Shown: piece by piece, positions 6,152 through 7,025 of the stretch
How the letters are laid out: every line of letters starts with the position of its first letter
How positions within the stretch are numbered: the first letter of the stretch is position 1
Source: Streptomyces sp. NRRL WC-3549
GTDB lineage: Bacteria; Actinomycetota; Actinomycetes; Streptomycetales; Streptomycetaceae
Assembly: GCF_000721935.1 (NCBI RefSeq)
Contig: NZ_KL585415.1
Span: 87,452-94,476 of the forward strand
Length of the DNA: 7,025 bases
Reading direction: 5' to 3'
Translations under genes and position numbers: made by a program
Notes under the pieces: generated by a model
The model's database searches: none
What the model was told of the DNA's origin: nothing
What the model saw: the letters and a program-made list of their open reading frames with translations, nothing else

Positions 6152-6786
6152 CCGATACCTCCATCCGCCTGCTCCTGGCCGACGACCACCCCGTCGTACG
6201 AGCCGGACTGCGTGCCGTACTGGAAACCGAGCCCGGCATGACCGTGGTGGCCGAGGCCGCCACCGCCGAGGACGCGATCACCCGCGCCACCGGAGGCGAC
6301 ATCGACGTCGTGCTGATGGATCTGCAATTCGGCAAGGGCATGGGCGGCGCCGAGGCCACCGCCCAGATCACCGCCCGCCCCGGAGCCCCCCGAGTGCTGA
6401 TCGTCACCACCTACGACTCCGACGCCGACACCCTGCCCGCCATCGAAGCCGGCGCCACCGGCTACCTCCTCAAGGACGCCCCACCCGAGGACCTCGCAGC
6501 CGCTGTACGCACCGCAGCCGCCGGCCGCACCACCCTCGCCCCCGCCGTCGCGGACCGGCTGATGAACCGCCTGCGCACCCCTGGCACCGCCGTGACCCGC
6601 CGCGAGAGCGAAGTCCTGGCCCTGCTCGCCGAGGGCCTGTCCAACCAGGCCATCGGCGCAAGGCTCCACCTCACCGAAGGGACCGTCAAGTCCCACCTGG
6701 CCCGCGTCTACACCAAGCTCGGTGTCGACTCCCGCACCGCCGCCGTCGCCACCGCCACCGACCTCGGCCTCATCCGACGCCCGTAA
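6148..6786 (+). CDS. LuxR/NarL-family response regulator, ChrA-like
   Basis: The 212-residue regulator has a receiver domain (about 5-120) with acidic pair D12/D13, phosphoacceptor D58 in VVLMDLQFG, T87 in VTTYD and K109 in YLLKDAP. A linker follows, then a LuxR-type helix-turn-helix (about 148-208) with LTEGTVKSHLARVYTKLGVDSRTAAV; the recognition helix is near 176-190. It is full length and all key residues are intact. The GTG start at 6148 overlaps the kinase stop (GTGA), so the two are translated as a coupled pair. On phosphorylation by the kinase it should bind DNA as a dimer, most plausibly in the 4759-4930 divergent region, to switch the ABC operon and perhaps its own operon. The LADDHPVVRAGLRAVLETEPG and MDLQFG..MGG features are typical of ChrA/HrrA-like actinobacterial regulators, but many paralogues share them. 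Confidence 0.93.
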   Translation: MTDTSIRLLLADDHPVVRAGLRAVLETEPGMTVVAEAATAEDAITRATGGDIDVVLMDLQFGKGMGGAEATAQITARPGAPRVLIVTTYDSDADTLPAIEAGATGYLLKDAPPEDLAAAVRTAAAGRTTLAPAVADRLMNRLRTPGTAVTRRESEVLALLAEGLSNQAIGARLHLTEGTVKSHLARVYTKLGVDSRTAAVATATDLGLIRRP

Positions 6787-6841
6787 GCCCCCCGGCCGGA
6801 TGCCCTGGCCCGAGCCCAGCCGACGCCCCGCTGATCACGGG

Positions 6842-6866
6842 CCTTGACCCCGAATCCTGGACACGG
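6842..6866. repeat. Probable terminal inverted repeat of the IS3-family element
   Basis: CCTTGACCCCGAATCCTGGA and the following CACGG lie just beyond the transposase stop codon. This is where IS3-family elements end, and the TGACCCC..TGGACA composition resembles IS3-type ends in actinobacteria. The exact boundary and target duplication cannot be set without the other end. Confidence 0.5.
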
Positions 6867-6867
6867 G

Positions 6868-7025
6868 TTATGCGGCTGGTGCCAGCGTAGTTGGTGTGCG
6901 GTGGAGGGCGTTCTCGAAGGCGATCGGTGATCGTTGTCCGAGGTGGGAGTGTCGGCGTCGGGTGTTGTAGCGGTGGAGCCATCGGAAGGCGTCGAGTCGG
7001 GCCTCGCGCTCGGTCGGCCAGCTCT
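6868..7025 (-). mobile_element. IS3-family transposase (OrfB), C-terminal fragment cut by the window edge
   Basis: The minus strand reads in one frame from the edge to a TAA at 6868-6870, giving 51 residues: SWPTEREARLDAFRWLHRYN, then TRRRHSHLGQRSPIAFENAL and a short tail. The W..YN..RRHS.LG..SP..FE pattern is the hallmark of the end of the IS3-family DDE integrase domain; the last catalytic glutamate normally lies further upstream, outside the window. The reading starts mid-codon at 7025, so the 5' part lies to the right. Nothing seen here says whether the whole element is intact. Confidence 0.85.

Noticed and set aside
5616..6890. 424-codon plus-strand open frame over the kinase and regulator
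   Set aside because: Pro/Arg/His-rich frame-shifted reading of two genes with complete catalytic motifs in the other frame.
1..7025. CRISPR array, tRNA or rRNA gene
   Set aside because: No spaced identical repeats, cloverleaf-like sequence or conserved rRNA stretches were seen on either strand.

Overview
The window is about 7 kb of high-GC actinobacterial DNA, most likely Streptomyces or a close relative. The signs are strong G/C preference at third codon positions, GTG starts, ATGA/GTGA gene overlaps, long hairpin terminators without a U-tract, and the protein families present. The genus is an inference, because no rRNA or other marker gene is in the window.

Left part (1-1463, minus strand): a gene for a DUF4157 (eCIS-core, HELTH zinc-peptidase-like) protein. 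Its reading frame stops at a single in-frame TAG (339-341). The same frame then continues for about 112 more codons of good coding sequence to the window edge. This is the most striking anomaly here: a recent nonsense mutation, a sequencing error or readthrough in what looks like a polymorphic effector. A divergent small gene (1765-1962) encodes a 65-residue Cys/His-rich protein. Roughly 500 bases (1963-2458) follow with no convincing gene but with several strong dyads, including a 14-bp terminator stem.

Centre (2459-4758, minus strand): an apparent operon read right to left. It holds an FtsX-type ABC permease, its ATPase (joined by an ATGA overlap), and a DUF2871 four-helix, histidine-bearing membrane protein after an 84-bp gap. 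The terminator at 2381-2418 closes it.

Right part (4931-6786, plus strand): a sensor kinase and a NarL-type response regulator joined by a GTGA overlap, transcribed divergently from the ABC operon across a 172-bp shared promoter region with an inverted repeat. The gene types and divergent layout match the hrtBA/chrSA haem-efflux and haem-sensing locus known from corynebacteria. I infer that the kinase-regulator pair controls the transporter, that haem or another membrane-active toxic compound may be the signal and substrate, and that DUF2871 may be an additional member of the module.

Right edge (about 6842-7025, minus strand): the 3' end of an IS3-family transposase and its probable terminal repeat. 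An insertion sequence therefore borders the two-component system.
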